From Peteryoungia wuzhouensis (GTDB lineage: Bacteria; Pseudomonadota; Alphaproteobacteria; Rhizobiales; Rhizobiaceae), in the NCBI RefSeq assembly GCF_003205195.1, contig NZ_QJRY01000005.1:62001-126000 (forward strand): a stretch of DNA of 64,000 nt, given 5' to 3'. Below the pieces are notes generated by a model, which saw nothing but the letters and a program-made list of their open reading frames with translations, was not told where the DNA came from and did not search any database. Made by a program: the position numbers and the translations under genes. Positions 54,781 to 62,970 of this stretch are shown piece by piece. Position 1 is the stretch's first letter, and each line of letters begins with the position of its first letter.

Positions 54781-56001
54781 TCAGCACCTTTCCTGATCGA
54801 CCGTTTCCGGTGACCAGAGCAGAGGAATATAGGCCTTGGCCCAAAGGAGAAATGAGAGCGAATACAGCGCAGAGGTCAGACCGTAAGCGCCGAAGGGCAG
54901 GGAGAGGGACGGCGCGAATTCCGGGAGGACCCGGAGAAGCACCGACAGGACCAGAAGCTGGATCGCCATCCGGGTTGTCTTCGAAAAGCGCAGCGGTTGA
55001 CCGGTATGGAGCAGGCCTGCAATCGAGAGAACCTGCAGCACACCAAGACCCAATCCCCCCATCAACGCCAGATGCAGTCCGCCCAGCCAGGGCAAAGGCA
55101 GGTCAATGAGCGAGAGGCCGCAGACAAGAAGGCCGGTGCCGGCCAGCGCACTCGACAGCCAAAGACCGCCAAGTTCGAAGGAAAAGCCTTCGCGCCCCAC
55201 AAACCCCTCGGCGACCCGATCGAGAAAGGCCGCACCGGCAGCCAACATCAGATAGCCGCGCACGGCGTCCGAGAGCGTGGCTGCCTCTGCCACGATCACC
55301 AGCATGGTCAAACCCGCTGAGAGATGGACCCGGCCCGGATGCGGTCTGTAAGGGGAGGTCTTTTCCGTCGGATCAAGGATCAGGTTGGTCACTGGGACGG
55401 TGATGCGGGCAAGGGCGAGACCCAGCAGGCCTAGAAGCGAGAGCCCAAGAATTCTGATTGCGCGGTCCGACAGGTCGTAGGCTTCCAGGGCCATCGCGAT
55501 CCGCAGTAGAGCCGCGGCCGCCGCAAAGGTGGTGACGAACAGGATGAAACCCAGGAGGCCGGTGCTTTTCTTGATCCAGGACAGGCGTAGCGCATAGGTA
55601 AGCAGGAACAGCATCCACGCCTGATCGAATACGAGGCCAAGCAGCCATCCGTTCTCGACTGCGAAGAAGCCCAACAAGCGGGCACCGGCCCAAAGACCTG
55701 CAGCCAAGAACAGGGGGCGTCCACTGAGGCGTTGCGTGTCCGTCCATTCCGGTAGGGCAGAGGTCAGGAAGCCTAAAAGCGCGCCTCCGAAGGAGCCGAC
55801 CAGCATTTCCTGGGCGTGCCAGTGGCGGGGAAGGGAGGAAACGGCAAAAGGTAGATCGAGAGACCAAACCACGACCCAAAGAAAGGGCCACAGCGCCGCA
55901 TGCAAGGCGGCAAGTGGAAACATCAGTCTGAGGCCTTCGGTGGACATGGCCCTGGCAAGATCGGCCGAGGGAAGCATGCGTATGGCTGGAAGCACACTCA
56001 T
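54781..56001 (-). CDS. Second, divergent NnrS-family membrane protein
   Basis: A 406-residue polytopic protein with the NnrS layout: EGLRLMFPLAALHAALWPFL, then HWHAQEMLVGSFGGALLGFL, then LPEWTDTQRL near the N-terminus. The later conserved blocks are altered: the HHE-type segment is missing and RATRGHTG is replaced by a GLLHTGQPLRF-like stretch. It may keep only part of the metal sites. Its start overlaps the ABC ATPase stop by four bases and its stop abuts nnrS, so all three are co-translated. Confidence 0.75.
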   Translation of the reverse strand: MSVLPAIRMLPSADLARAMSTEGLRLMFPLAALHAALWPFLWVVVWSLDLPFAVSSLPRHWHAQEMLVGSFGGALLGFLTSALPEWTDTQRLSGRPLFLAAGLWAGARLLGFFAVENGWLLGLVFDQAWMLFLLTYALRLSWIKKSTGLLGFILFVTTFAAAAALLRIAMALEAYDLSDRAIRILGLSLLGLLGLALARITVPVTNLILDPTEKTSPYRPHPGRVHLSAGLTMLVIVAEAATLSDAVRGYLMLAAGAAFLDRVAEGFVGREGFSFELGGLWLSSALAGTGLLVCGLSLIDLPLPWLGGLHLALMGGLGLGVLQVLSIAGLLHTGQPLRFSKTTRMAIQLLVLSVLLRVLPEFAPSLSLPFGAYGLTSALYSLSFLLWAKAYIPLLWSPETVDQERC

Positions 56002-56747
56002 GCCAGCCTCCGCTCGTCATGTTCTTCAACGACGGCAAACAGCGGATGATCGGAAATGAGCCTTCGTGCCGTCTCGAAAATCATCTCTTCGCTGCGGTTT
56101 CCGGGCCTCTCGGGAACGGTGACGCAGTCAAGTATTCCTTGGCCGTGACGATCGAGAACCGCGATCCGGTGGCAGATCCGCAGCGCTTCATGGATGTCAT
56201 GGGTAATGAAGAGCCCGCCCTTGCCGTTATCTAGGACCGTGGCGACAACGAGATCCTGCATTCGTCGTCGCAAGGCGGCGTCGAGCGCAGTGAAGGGCTC
56301 GTCGAAATAGAGGAAATCGGGTTCACCGACAAGCGCGCGGGCAAGCGCCGTGCGCTGGCGCATGCCGCCCGACAACTGCGATGGAAACTTGTGCCAATCG
56401 CTTTCCTCCAGGGCCACCTGATGACAGGCCGCTGCAATTTTCGCCCTTCGCTCGGACCGCGCGAATGGGAGGCCAGATAGGCCGAGCGCCACGTTTGCCT
56501 CGACCGTCGCCCATGGGAGGAGGCGCGGTTCCTGAAAGACGAAAGCGCAGCGTGAATAACCTCGAGCGACTTCGCCGTGGCGGGGGATAATCAGCCCGGC
56601 GGCGATCTGGGCAAGCGTGCTCTTGCCGCAACCGGATGGTCCGACCAGCGCGACCATTTCCCCTTGTACGACATCAAAGCTGACCTGTTCGAGGACGGCG
56701 CGGCCGAGATAGACGTGCCCCACGGCTTTGAGCTGGAGGAGGGTCAT
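55998..56747 (-). CDS. ABC transporter ATP-binding protein, NitT/TauT family
   Basis: A 249-residue ATPase. It has Walker [10 protein letters not shown], a Q-loop in VFQEPRLLPWATV, signature LSGGMRQRTALARAL, Walker B LYFDEPFTALDAAL and switch His ITHDIHEAL. It is closest in type to SsuB/TauB/NrtD ATPases. Its start overlaps the permease stop by four bases (ATGA); a much longer antisense-like open frame upstream is rejected. Substrate unknown. Confidence 0.92.
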   Translation of the reverse strand: MTLLQLKAVGHVYLGRAVLEQVSFDVVQGEMVALVGPSGCGKSTLAQIAAGLIIPRHGEVARGYSRCAFVFQEPRLLPWATVEANVALGLSGLPFARSERRAKIAAACHQVALEESDWHKFPSQLSGGMRQRTALARALVGEPDFLYFDEPFTALDAALRRRMQDLVVATVLDNGKGGLFITHDIHEALRICHRIAVLDRHGQGILDCVTVPERPGNRSEEMIFETARRLISDHPLFAVVEEHDERRLA

Positions 56748-57550
56748 CGGCGCACGCCCCAGGGTTGGGCGGCTTCCCGCCATGCCTCGGCTTCGGCGCG
56801 CAGAGGCTGAACAATTCCATATTCGACACTGATCAGCGCAATGACCGACAGGAGGATCCACGCAAGAGCTGCTTCCACATCGAGTGCGGAACGGGCATTG
56901 GCGAGCGCGCCTCCTATACCGCCGGCATTGGCCAGCAACTCGGCCATGACTGCTGCCTTGAAAGCCGTGCCCAGTGCCATGACCAAAGCAGGAAATACCG
57001 CATGAAGCATTTGCCGTAGGGATATCTGAAACAAGCGGGCCAGCCACGACAGGCCGGCCATGCGAGCCATGTCTTCCAACGACCGGTCGCGTGTCTGGAT
57101 GCCCTCGGCTGCACCCACAAAGACAAGCGGCAAGGCGGCGATAGCTGTGGTGGCAATAACCGTTCCTGCCCCTATGCCGAACCAGATCATCAGAAGGACG
57201 ATCCAGGCGATTGGCGGGACGCCGATCAGCAAGGTTACCTGCGGACGCGCAATCCTCATGATCGCGGGATGGTATCCGGCCACCACGCCTGCCATCGTTC
57301 CGAACACGGCGGCGAGTGAAAAGCCGGCGAGCGCCCTCAGGCTCGTTGACCGCACCAACACACGGTTGTCGGGATCTGCCGCCAGCTTGAACAGGGTCTG
57401 GATAGTCTCGGCCGGTGCAGGCAACACGAAGCTGCCATAGGCTTCGGCTCCGAGCTGCCAAACGGCGGCAAAGACGGCAAGGCCGCTGAGACCCGCCCAG
57501 CCGGACCAGAGGAAGCGCGCCAGCCTCCCAGCACGATAAGCCACGCCCAT
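56744..57550 (-). CDS. ABC transporter permease, NitT/TauT family
   Basis: A 268-residue permease with six hydrophobic segments (LSGLAVFAAVWQLGAEAYGS; LAGFSLAAVFGTMAGVVAGY; VTLLIGVPPIAWIVLLMIWF). The EAA loop is DMARMAGLSWLARLFQISLR. Sited between the binding protein and the ATPase, it completes an importer coupled to two NnrS proteins. Confidence 0.92.
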   Translation of the reverse strand: MGVAYRAGRLARFLWSGWAGLSGLAVFAAVWQLGAEAYGSFVLPAPAETIQTLFKLAADPDNRVLVRSTSLRALAGFSLAAVFGTMAGVVAGYHPAIMRIARPQVTLLIGVPPIAWIVLLMIWFGIGAGTVIATTAIAALPLVFVGAAEGIQTRDRSLEDMARMAGLSWLARLFQISLRQMLHAVFPALVMALGTAFKAAVMAELLANAGGIGGALANARSALDVEAALAWILLSVIALISVEYGIVQPLRAEAEAWREAAQPWGVRR

Positions 57551-57562
57551 GATGATCCCGCC

Positions 57563-58588
57563 CTACAGATAGAGTGACGCGTCCGGCATGCGACCGCCCA
57601 CCATTTCGGGATGCCTCTGTGCCACGGCTTTGAGCAGGGTCTCGATCGATCCGCGCGCGTCACGCGCGGCAATGGCGACGAGGTTCGAATAAGGGATCGA
57701 TGCCTCCAGCACAGGCCATGGGAGTTCAAGGGCCGATGCGGCCTGGCTCGCGGCCGCTGCAGGATTGGCGTTCACCTCGACTGCTGCCCGCGCAAGTCCT
57801 GCAAGAAGAGCGTTCGCCTGTTCCGGATGATCGTCCAGGAAGCTTTGCGTCAGGGCGAGACCTGCCTGGGGCATGACCGGCGTACTTGCGGTGACCGTAC
57901 CCCATTCATTCTGCATGTCGATGACGCGGTGAAGCGCCTGACCACCTGTACTGGCCTTGAAGATGGCGGCAGAGACTGCCGGTTCGGGTAGGAGCGCCGT
58001 GTCGATACGCCCTGCGAGCAGCATCTGCACGGCTTCGATCGGCGTGCCGGCCCGCTCTACCTTGACCTTGCCGGTCATTCGATGGTGGGCAAGCGCCGCA
58101 TCGAAGACAAGTTCCGGCGTGTCATTGGGAAATGGCACGGTTACACTTTGACCTTCGAGATCGGCGAAAGCCGCGATCTTATCGTTGCGCGACACTATAT
58201 AGAGAAGGCCATTGGTCATTACGCTGGCCAGTTTCAGGCCAAGACCGCGCGTATGGAGGTTTGCCGCCGCCGTTGTCGGCATGACTACGGCTGTCATGGA
58301 TCCGGACGACAGGCCAGCCCGCATTTCATCGGGCGTGCGCCAGACCCTAAACTCCACCCTATCTGCGACGTTGCGCAGCAGGCTTTTGCCAACCGCATAG
58401 GTGAGCGTTATCGATGGTCCGGCAGGAGGACCGTAAAGGACGAGCTGGTCAAGCGAAGAAGCGCGTGCTCGCTTATTGAGGAAGGGGAGGGCGAGGGTCG
58501 TGGCAATGCCAGCGCACAAAGTACGGCGGGTTGGTGCATAGCCCAGGGTGTCGGCTTCAATGATCCTCGTCTTGCTGACCTGTTTCAT
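57563..58588 (-). CDS. ABC transporter substrate-binding protein, NitT/TauT-like, Tat-type signal
   Basis: A 341-residue periplasmic binding protein. The N-terminus has a twin-arginine-like signal (PTRRTLCAGIATTLALPFLN, then ARA). The mature part has YGPPAGPSITLTYAVGKSLL, DLEGQSVTVPFPNDTPELVF and AGTPIEAVQMLLAGRIDTAL, typical of the NMT1/SsuA-like fold. The ATG at 58588 is chosen over a TTG at 58600. It heads the ABC-nnrS transcript. The ligand is unknown; a metal chelate, organic anion or NO-related compound are equally open. Confidence 0.85.
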   Translation of the reverse strand: MKQVSKTRIIEADTLGYAPTRRTLCAGIATTLALPFLNKRARASSLDQLVLYGPPAGPSITLTYAVGKSLLRNVADRVEFRVWRTPDEMRAGLSSGSMTAVVMPTTAAANLHTRGLGLKLASVMTNGLLYIVSRNDKIAAFADLEGQSVTVPFPNDTPELVFDAALAHHRMTGKVKVERAGTPIEAVQMLLAGRIDTALLPEPAVSAAIFKASTGGQALHRVIDMQNEWGTVTASTPVMPQAGLALTQSFLDDHPEQANALLAGLARAAVEVNANPAAAASQAASALELPWPVLEASIPYSNLVAIAARDARGSIETLLKAVAQRHPEMVGGRMPDASLYL

Positions 58589-58659
58589 GGTGTTGGGCAA
58601 TCCGCTCTACGAAAAATTGATTTATTTACTCATATTATCGCCGTCTGCGCGCGGGATGT

Positions 58660-58673
58660 TTGACGCAGAGCAA
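58660..58673. promoter_or_regulatory. Weak FNR/NnrR-like box upstream of the ABC-nnrS operon
   Basis: TTGACGCAGAGCAA keeps the TTG...CAA frame and spacing of the FNR/NnrR palindrome but matches TTGCG-N4-CGCAA at only 7 of 10 positions. It lies 72 bp before the binding-protein start, a distance like that for dnrN. Low confidence. Confidence 0.3.
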
Positions 58674-58705
58674 GGAACGCGTGGAATTGCCGGCTGGAAT
58701 CGTTC

Positions 58706-59389
58706 TCAGATGTCGAGCGCGAGCATGGGATCCACGCCAAACAGTGCGGCGTGACCTCCCGCGAGTAGCCAGAGTGTGACAATCAGCGTCATGGCAAGCG
58801 CGACGACCAGATGTCCATCCAGACGCCGCTTCGCGCGTCCTGAAAACAGGGCGATCAACGGAAATATCGATGTTGAGTTCTCGAGTGGCGACCAGTTATT
58901 CCCCAACCTGCGTCTCGCGCGCTTTTCCGTGACACCGATACCCACAGCAGAAAACAGACCGAGCCCGCCGAAGACGAGCAGCGATCTGGTGTCGCCGTTT
59001 GCCGCGACATGGCCCACAGACCAGAGGAGAAAACCCCATAGAACCGGATGGCGCGTAATTGCCGTTATCGCGCCAGGCACAGGACCCGTCATAAAGCTGA
59101 CAGATGCCGGGTTGGGGCTGATAAGGCCTGCGGTGACCAGAAACAGCCCGAGTGGCGACAACACGAGATTGGCAAGGGCACGACTGGAATCCGGCCCCCA
59201 GATCTCAACGTACTCGGTGCTCCAGGCCGCATGCAGGACCCATATCAGGAGTGCCACGGATGTTGTCGAATAGACCAGGAGGTAGAGCCGCAATCCAAGC
59301 GCTGCGGTCAATCTGCCACGGATGGTTGGCATGGCCGGCAACGAATGCAACAACAGGAATGCTGCGAGCGCAAGAACGACTTGGGTCAT
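58706..59389 (-). CDS. nnrU: NnrU-family membrane protein
   Basis: A 227-residue protein with about six hydrophobic segments. It starts VVLALAAFLLLHSLPAMPTI, and TRHPVLWGFLLWSVGHVAAN is the NnrU/isoprenylcysteine-methyltransferase-like signature segment; FGGLGLFSAVGIGVTEKRAR follows. NnrU is required for nitrite and NO reductase expression in Rhodobacter; its biochemical role is unknown. The ATG at 59389 overlaps the stop of the hemerythrin-like gene by four bases. Confidence 0.88.
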   Translation of the reverse strand: MTQVVLALAAFLLLHSLPAMPTIRGRLTAALGLRLYLLVYSTTSVALLIWVLHAAWSTEYVEIWGPDSSRALANLVLSPLGLFLVTAGLISPNPASVSFMTGPVPGAITAITRHPVLWGFLLWSVGHVAANGDTRSLLVFGGLGLFSAVGIGVTEKRARRRLGNNWSPLENSTSIFPLIALFSGRAKRRLDGHLVVALAMTLIVTLWLLAGGHAALFGVDPMLALDI

Positions 59390-59862
59390 GTCGGGAACGC
59401 CTGCATATAGGGTTCCACGTTTAGGAGCTGCTGCAGCAGCATCTGCTCCGCAGTGATATGGCGCCGGACAGCGTCCTGAAAACCGCGAACCATATAGGCC
59501 ACCGTGTCCAGGTTTAGTTTGCATCGCTTGTGAGCGACAGCGGCTAAAGTAAGGGATAGCTCACGGGCCGCGCGGCGGTCCACACGATGTTCGGACTTGA
59601 CCTGATCGAGAAGAAGGGAGCCGAAGCAGGAGCCGGCATGCAGCTCGAGGTCGGGATAGAGCGTTTGCTCCTCTAAAGTATGGGCGGCGGCGACCAGCGG
59701 TTCGATGTGCTTGGCAACCTTCTGGAGACCACGGGGAATCTCACCTGTGTCAAGGTTTGCCGCCAGTTCCTCCAGCTTCAAGCAGAGAATGAGAAGATCG
59801 CGGTGCTTGTCCTCAAGCGCCGTGACCTCGGTTGCCGTCAGACTGGATCTGGTCGTTTCCAT
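59386..59862 (-). CDS. Hemerythrin-like domain protein
   Basis: A 158-residue all-helical protein resembling the HHE cation-binding fold. Support comes from EDKHRDLLILCLKLEELAAN, AAHTLEEQTLYPDLELHAGS, KSEHRVDRRAARELSLTLAA and VRRHITAEQMLLQQLLNVEP. The spaced His/Glu ligands fit a di-iron site that might bind oxygen or NO. GGGAGA precedes the ATG at 59862. It sits between a tiny membrane-protein gene and nnrU, both coupled or nearly so, in a block divergent from norEF. Confidence 0.75.
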   Translation of the reverse strand: METTRSSLTATEVTALEDKHRDLLILCLKLEELAANLDTGEIPRGLQKVAKHIEPLVAAAHTLEEQTLYPDLELHAGSCFGSLLLDQVKSEHRVDRRAARELSLTLAAVAHKRCKLNLDTVAYMVRGFQDAVRRHITAEQMLLQQLLNVEPYMQAFPT

Positions 59863-59872
59863 TCGTGTCTCC

Positions 59873-60037
59873 CTACTGACCGAAAAACAGGATGACACCA
59901 ATGACCAGCGAAGCCAGGACGGCGGCAAGCGTGCCTCCGCCCTGGAGTACGCCCATGCGCTTCAGCATCAGGGCAAAGCCCACGATGACAGGTGTCGCAA
60001 CGACAAGGCCGATCTGTGCATCCGTCATTTCAGTCAT
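59873..60037 (-). CDS. Tiny membrane protein (51-54 residues) in the NO cluster
   Basis: A short open frame reading MTDAQIGLVVATPVIVGFAL and, after a charged turn (KRMGVLQGGG), a second hydrophobic stretch LAAVLASLVIGVILFFG. It is therefore a two-helix hairpin membrane protein. An AAGGGA site is well spaced for the ATG at 60028 and directly abuts the one at 60037, so the product is probably 51 residues. It lies 10 bases before the hemerythrin-like gene and faces norE across a shared promoter. No family was recognised. Confidence 0.65.
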   Translation of the reverse strand: MTEMTDAQIGLVVATPVIVGFALMLKRMGVLQGGGTLAAVLASLVIGVILFFGQ

Positions 60038-60084
60038 TCCCTTCTGTTGTGGACGTACTCTGCCTTGTCTTTCGTCAGTCTTCT

Positions 60085-60098
60085 TTGCGCTCCCACAA
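60085..60098. promoter_or_regulatory. FNR/NnrR-type box between norE and the nnrU block
   Basis: TTGCGCTCCCACAA matches TTGCG-N4-CGCAA at 9 of 10 positions. It is centred about 61 bp before the norE start and 54 bp before the divergent tiny membrane-protein gene, so it could serve both directions. Confidence 0.65.
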
Positions 60099-60152
60099 AG
60101 AGCGCTTCGGATTTTTCTCTAGAAACGATCCCGACCAACGGGAGATGTGACC

Positions 60153-60698
60153 ATGGCCATGCAAACGAGCCTCCAGGACGAGGCAAAGGACGACCACGTG
60201 CTGCTCTGGATCCTGGTGTGGAGCGAGCTGATCGCTTTTGGCATCCTGATCTTTGGCTTCCTCGTCGTCTCGACCTTCGATGCCCAAGCCTTCGAACTGG
60301 CGCGTCTGCATTTAAGGCCGGGGACCGCCGGCGCGAACACGCTTATCCTGCTGGTCAGCGGCTACTTCGTCGCCGTGGCGATGCGAAATCGGCTTGAACT
60401 TCAGGCGGTGAAACGGCCGTTAACCATTGCTGCCCTGCTTGGCTTCTGCTTCGTAGCGGTCAAGCTCTTCGAATATTGGGGTGAGGTTCGCTACGCCCAC
60501 GATGCGACGCTCGATACCTTCTTCGAGCTCTATTTCATCATTACCGGCTTTCATCTCCTGCATGTCTTCTTCGGCGCCATTGCGCTTCTTCTCGTCGCCT
60601 GGCGCCCGGCACGGGAGAACCTGATTCTGATCGCCACACTCTGGCACGTGATCGACCTCGTCTGGTTGGTCATCTTTCCCATTCTCTATCTCGCGTGA
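60153..60698 (+). CDS. norE: NorE: heme-copper oxidase subunit III-like accessory protein
   Basis: A 181-residue protein with five hydrophobic segments, of the cytochrome oxidase subunit III family. It has LWILVWSELIAFGILIFGFL, LRPGTAGANTLILLVSGYFV, ELYFIITGFHLLHVFFGAIA and TLWHVIDLVWLVIFPILYLA. NorE, with NorF, is needed for full NO reductase activity or stability. The ATG at 60153 has GGGAGA seven bases before it; a GTG at 60147 is in frame. norF follows after 8 bases. Confidence 0.93.
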   Translation: MAMQTSLQDEAKDDHVLLWILVWSELIAFGILIFGFLVVSTFDAQAFELARLHLRPGTAGANTLILLVSGYFVAVAMRNRLELQAVKRPLTIAALLGFCFVAVKLFEYWGEVRYAHDATLDTFFELYFIITGFHLLHVFFGAIALLLVAWRPARENLILIATLWHVIDLVWLVIFPILYLA

Positions 60699-60706
60699 GG
60701 CTTCCC

Positions 60707-60982
60707 ATGACCCGCAGACAGCACGAGGAATTGGTGGGTGTGCTCGCCATGCTGACGACCTTCGCGATTGGCGGCGCAATTGTTGCGGCGCTCGCTGGTC
60801 CAACGATCGTACCGATTGCCGCAGTTCTTGGGATTGCCTTTGTAAAGGGACGGCTTGTGGTTCTCGACTTCCTCGAACTCAGGGGCGGGCATCACCCAAT
60901 GCGGATCGCGCTCATCTGCTGGTTAAGCATCATTCTGATCGCCGCACTGTCTCGGTCGCTGGTGGTCCTTCTGTTGGGATGA
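60707..60982 (+). CDS. norF: NorF: small membrane accessory protein of NO reductase
   Basis: A 91-residue protein with three hydrophobic segments (VGVLAMLTTFAIGGAIVAAL; TIVPIAAVLGIAFVKGRLVV; IALICWLSIILIAALSRSLV). It resembles prokaryotic cytochrome oxidase subunit IV/NorF proteins, including FVKGRLVVLDFLELR. The ATG at 60707 follows GAGG with good spacing. It lies 155 bp before norC; the intervening DNA contains an FNR/NnrR-like box, so norCBQD may have its own promoter. Confidence 0.88.
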   Translation: MTRRQHEELVGVLAMLTTFAIGGAIVAALAGPTIVPIAAVLGIAFVKGRLVVLDFLELRGGHHPMRIALICWLSIILIAALSRSLVVLLLG

Positions 60983-60999
60983 ACATTCGCGCCGTTGCT

Positions 61000-61013
61000 T
61001 GCCAAAGCGCAAA
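61000..61013. promoter_or_regulatory. FNR/NnrR-type box upstream of norC
   Basis: TTGCCAAAGCGCAA matches TTGCG-N4-CGCAA at 9 of 10 positions and lies 125 bp before norC and just after norF. It suggests a separate NO-responsive promoter for norCBQD. Confidence 0.6.
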
Positions 61014-61137
61014 GAACAACTCCGATCACTCTCTATGAAAAGAACATCCCGCAGAGCCGGCGAGGGGATCGCCGGAGCGTTCGAGGCGGGGAAACCAGGT
61101 CGGGCCTTTCCAGCCCGGCAGACGGAAGGACAAAGGC

Positions 61138-61590
61138 ATGGCAGAGCGCCTGACCAAGACCGGAGCGCGCAACGTCTTCTACGGCGGCTCCGTATTCTTT
61201 TTTGCGATTTTCGTGGGGCTCACGGCCCACAGCCACTACTACATCCGCACAACCTCGACCGACGAGGCGACGCTCACCGACAGCGTCGCCCGCGGCAAAC
61301 ATGTCTGGGAAAAGAACGCCTGCATCAACTGCCACACGCTTCTGGGGGAGGGTGCCTATTTTGCACCTGAGCTCGGCAATGTCTGGACCCGGTGGGGCGG
61401 CAAGGATGATCGGGATGGCGCGCGCGAAACACTGCGCGCCTGGATGGCCTCGCAGCCCTCCGGCATCGAAGGCCGACGGCAGATGCCGCAATTCAATTTG
61501 ACCGACGACGAGATCAACGATCTCGCCGACTTCCTCGAATGGACCAGCAAGATCAAGACGCAGAACTGGCCGCCGAACGAGGCGGGCTGA
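61138..61590 (+). CDS. norC: Nitric oxide reductase subunit C (cytochrome c)
   Basis: A 150-residue membrane-anchored cytochrome c. An N-terminal uncleaved membrane helix (VFYGGSVFFFAIFVGLTAHS) is followed by the heme-binding CINCH motif near residue 63 (KNACINCHTLLGEGAYFAPE). The axial Met ligand lies in GRRQMPQFNLTDDEI. It receives electrons from periplasmic cytochromes or cupredoxins and passes them to NorB. AAGGACAA precedes the ATG, and norB starts 27 bp after its stop. Confidence 0.96.
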   Translation: MAERLTKTGARNVFYGGSVFFFAIFVGLTAHSHYYIRTTSTDEATLTDSVARGKHVWEKNACINCHTLLGEGAYFAPELGNVWTRWGGKDDRDGARETLRAWMASQPSGIEGRRQMPQFNLTDDEINDLADFLEWTSKIKTQNWPPNEAG

Positions 61591-61617
61591 GCCCTTCGTG
61601 ATCCAAGGAGATCTATC

Positions 61618-62964
61618 ATGAAATATCAAAGCCAGAAGGTCGCGATGCTGTATTTCTACGGCGCGCTCGGCCTCTTCCTCGCACAGGTTCTCTTCGGCGT
61701 GCTGGCAGGCACGATCTATGTCTTGCCGAACACGCTGTCCGAACTCGTCCCCTTCAACATCGTGCGCATGATCCACACCAACGCCCTGATCGTCTGGTTG
61801 CTCATGGGCTTCATGGGCGCGACCTACTATCTGCTGCCTGAAGAGGCGGAGACAGAGCTCTACAGCCCGAAGCTCGCAATCGCGCAGTTCTGGATCTTCC
61901 TGATCGCTGCTGCTGCCGCCGTCGTCGGTTATCTCTTCGGCATTCATGAGGGACGCGAGTTTCTCGAGCAGCCCTTCATCATCAAGGTCGGCATTGTCAT
62001 CGTCGCCTTGATGCTGCTGTTCAACGTCACCATGACATCGCTCAAAGGTCGCAAGACCGTCGTCACCAACATCCTGATCTTCGGGCTCTGGGGCGTCGCG
62101 ATCTTCTTCCTCTTCGCCTTCTACAACCCGGCCAACCTGGCGCTCGACAAGATGTACTGGTGGTATGTCGTCCACCTCTGGGTCGAGGGCGTCTGGGAGC
62201 TGATCATGGCCTCCGTGCTCGCTTTCCTGATGATCAAGCTCAACGGCATCGACCGCGAGGTCGTCGAGAAGTGGCTCTATGTCATCATCGGTCTGGCGCT
62301 GTTCTCCGGTATCCTCGGCACGGGCCATCATTATTACTGGATCGGTGCGCCGGGCTACTGGCAGTGGATCGGTTCGCTCTTCTCGACGCTCGAAGTCGCC
62401 CCCTTCTTCACCATGGTGATCTTCACCTTCGTCATGACCTGGAAGGCCGGCCGCAAGCATCCGAACAAGGCGGCACTCCTGTGGTCGCTCGGCTGCTCGG
62501 TGATGGCCTTCTTCGGGGCCGGTGTCTGGGGCTTCCTGCACACGCTGTCGTCGGTAAACTACTACACCCACGGTACGCAGGTGACCGCAGCTCACGGACA
62601 TCTCGCCTTCTTCGGCGCCTATGTCATGCTGAACCTCGCGATCATGGCCTATGCCATTCCCGAGATGCGCGGACGTCAGCCCTATAACCAGTGGCTGTCC
62701 ATCGCGAGCTTCTGGATGATGTGCACGGCCATGTCGGTCATGACCTTCGCGCTCACCTTTGCCGGTGTCCTGCAGGTCCATCTGCAGCGCGTGCTTGGCG
62801 AAAGCTACATGGACGTCCAGGACCAGTTGGCCCTGTTCTATTGGGTGCGCCTCGGCTCGGGCGCCGTCGTCCTGGTCTCCGCCCTGATGTTCGTCTGGGC
62901 CGTGCTGATACCCGGCAAGGAAAAAGAGCCTGCCTTCGGCAGTTACATCGAGCCTGCCGAGTGA
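61618..62964 (+). CDS. norB: Nitric oxide reductase subunit B (catalytic)
   Basis: A 448-residue, twelve-helix heme-copper oxidase relative that reduces NO to N2O at a heme b3/non-heme iron centre. Conserved blocks are NIVRMIHTNALIVWLLMGFM, the WWYVVHLWVEGVWELIMASV segment with the FeB-site His/Glu residues, GTGHHYYWIGAPGYWQWIGS with the FeB histidine pair, and QVTAAHGHLAFFGAYVMLNL with the heme ligands. This is the cNor (NorC-dependent) form, lacking the N-terminal quinol-oxidising extension of qNor. Confidence 0.97.
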   Translation: MKYQSQKVAMLYFYGALGLFLAQVLFGVLAGTIYVLPNTLSELVPFNIVRMIHTNALIVWLLMGFMGATYYLLPEEAETELYSPKLAIAQFWIFLIAAAAAVVGYLFGIHEGREFLEQPFIIKVGIVIVALMLLFNVTMTSLKGRKTVVTNILIFGLWGVAIFFLFAFYNPANLALDKMYWWYVVHLWVEGVWELIMASVLAFLMIKLNGIDREVVEKWLYVIIGLALFSGILGTGHHYYWIGAPGYWQWIGSLFSTLEVAPFFTMVIFTFVMTWKAGRKHPNKAALLWSLGCSVMAFFGAGVWGFLHTLSSVNYYTHGTQVTAAHGHLAFFGAYVMLNLAIMAYAIPEMRGRQPYNQWLSIASFWMMCTAMSVMTFALTFAGVLQVHLQRVLGESYMDVQDQLALFYWVRLGSGAVVLVSALMFVWAVLIPGKEKEPAFGSYIEPAE

Positions 62965-62970
62965 CTGAGC

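Noticed and set aside
58616..58634. FNR half site TTGAT upstream of the ABC-nnrS operon
   Set aside because: The second arm is absent (TTACT), so only the nearby weak box at 58660-58673 is listed.
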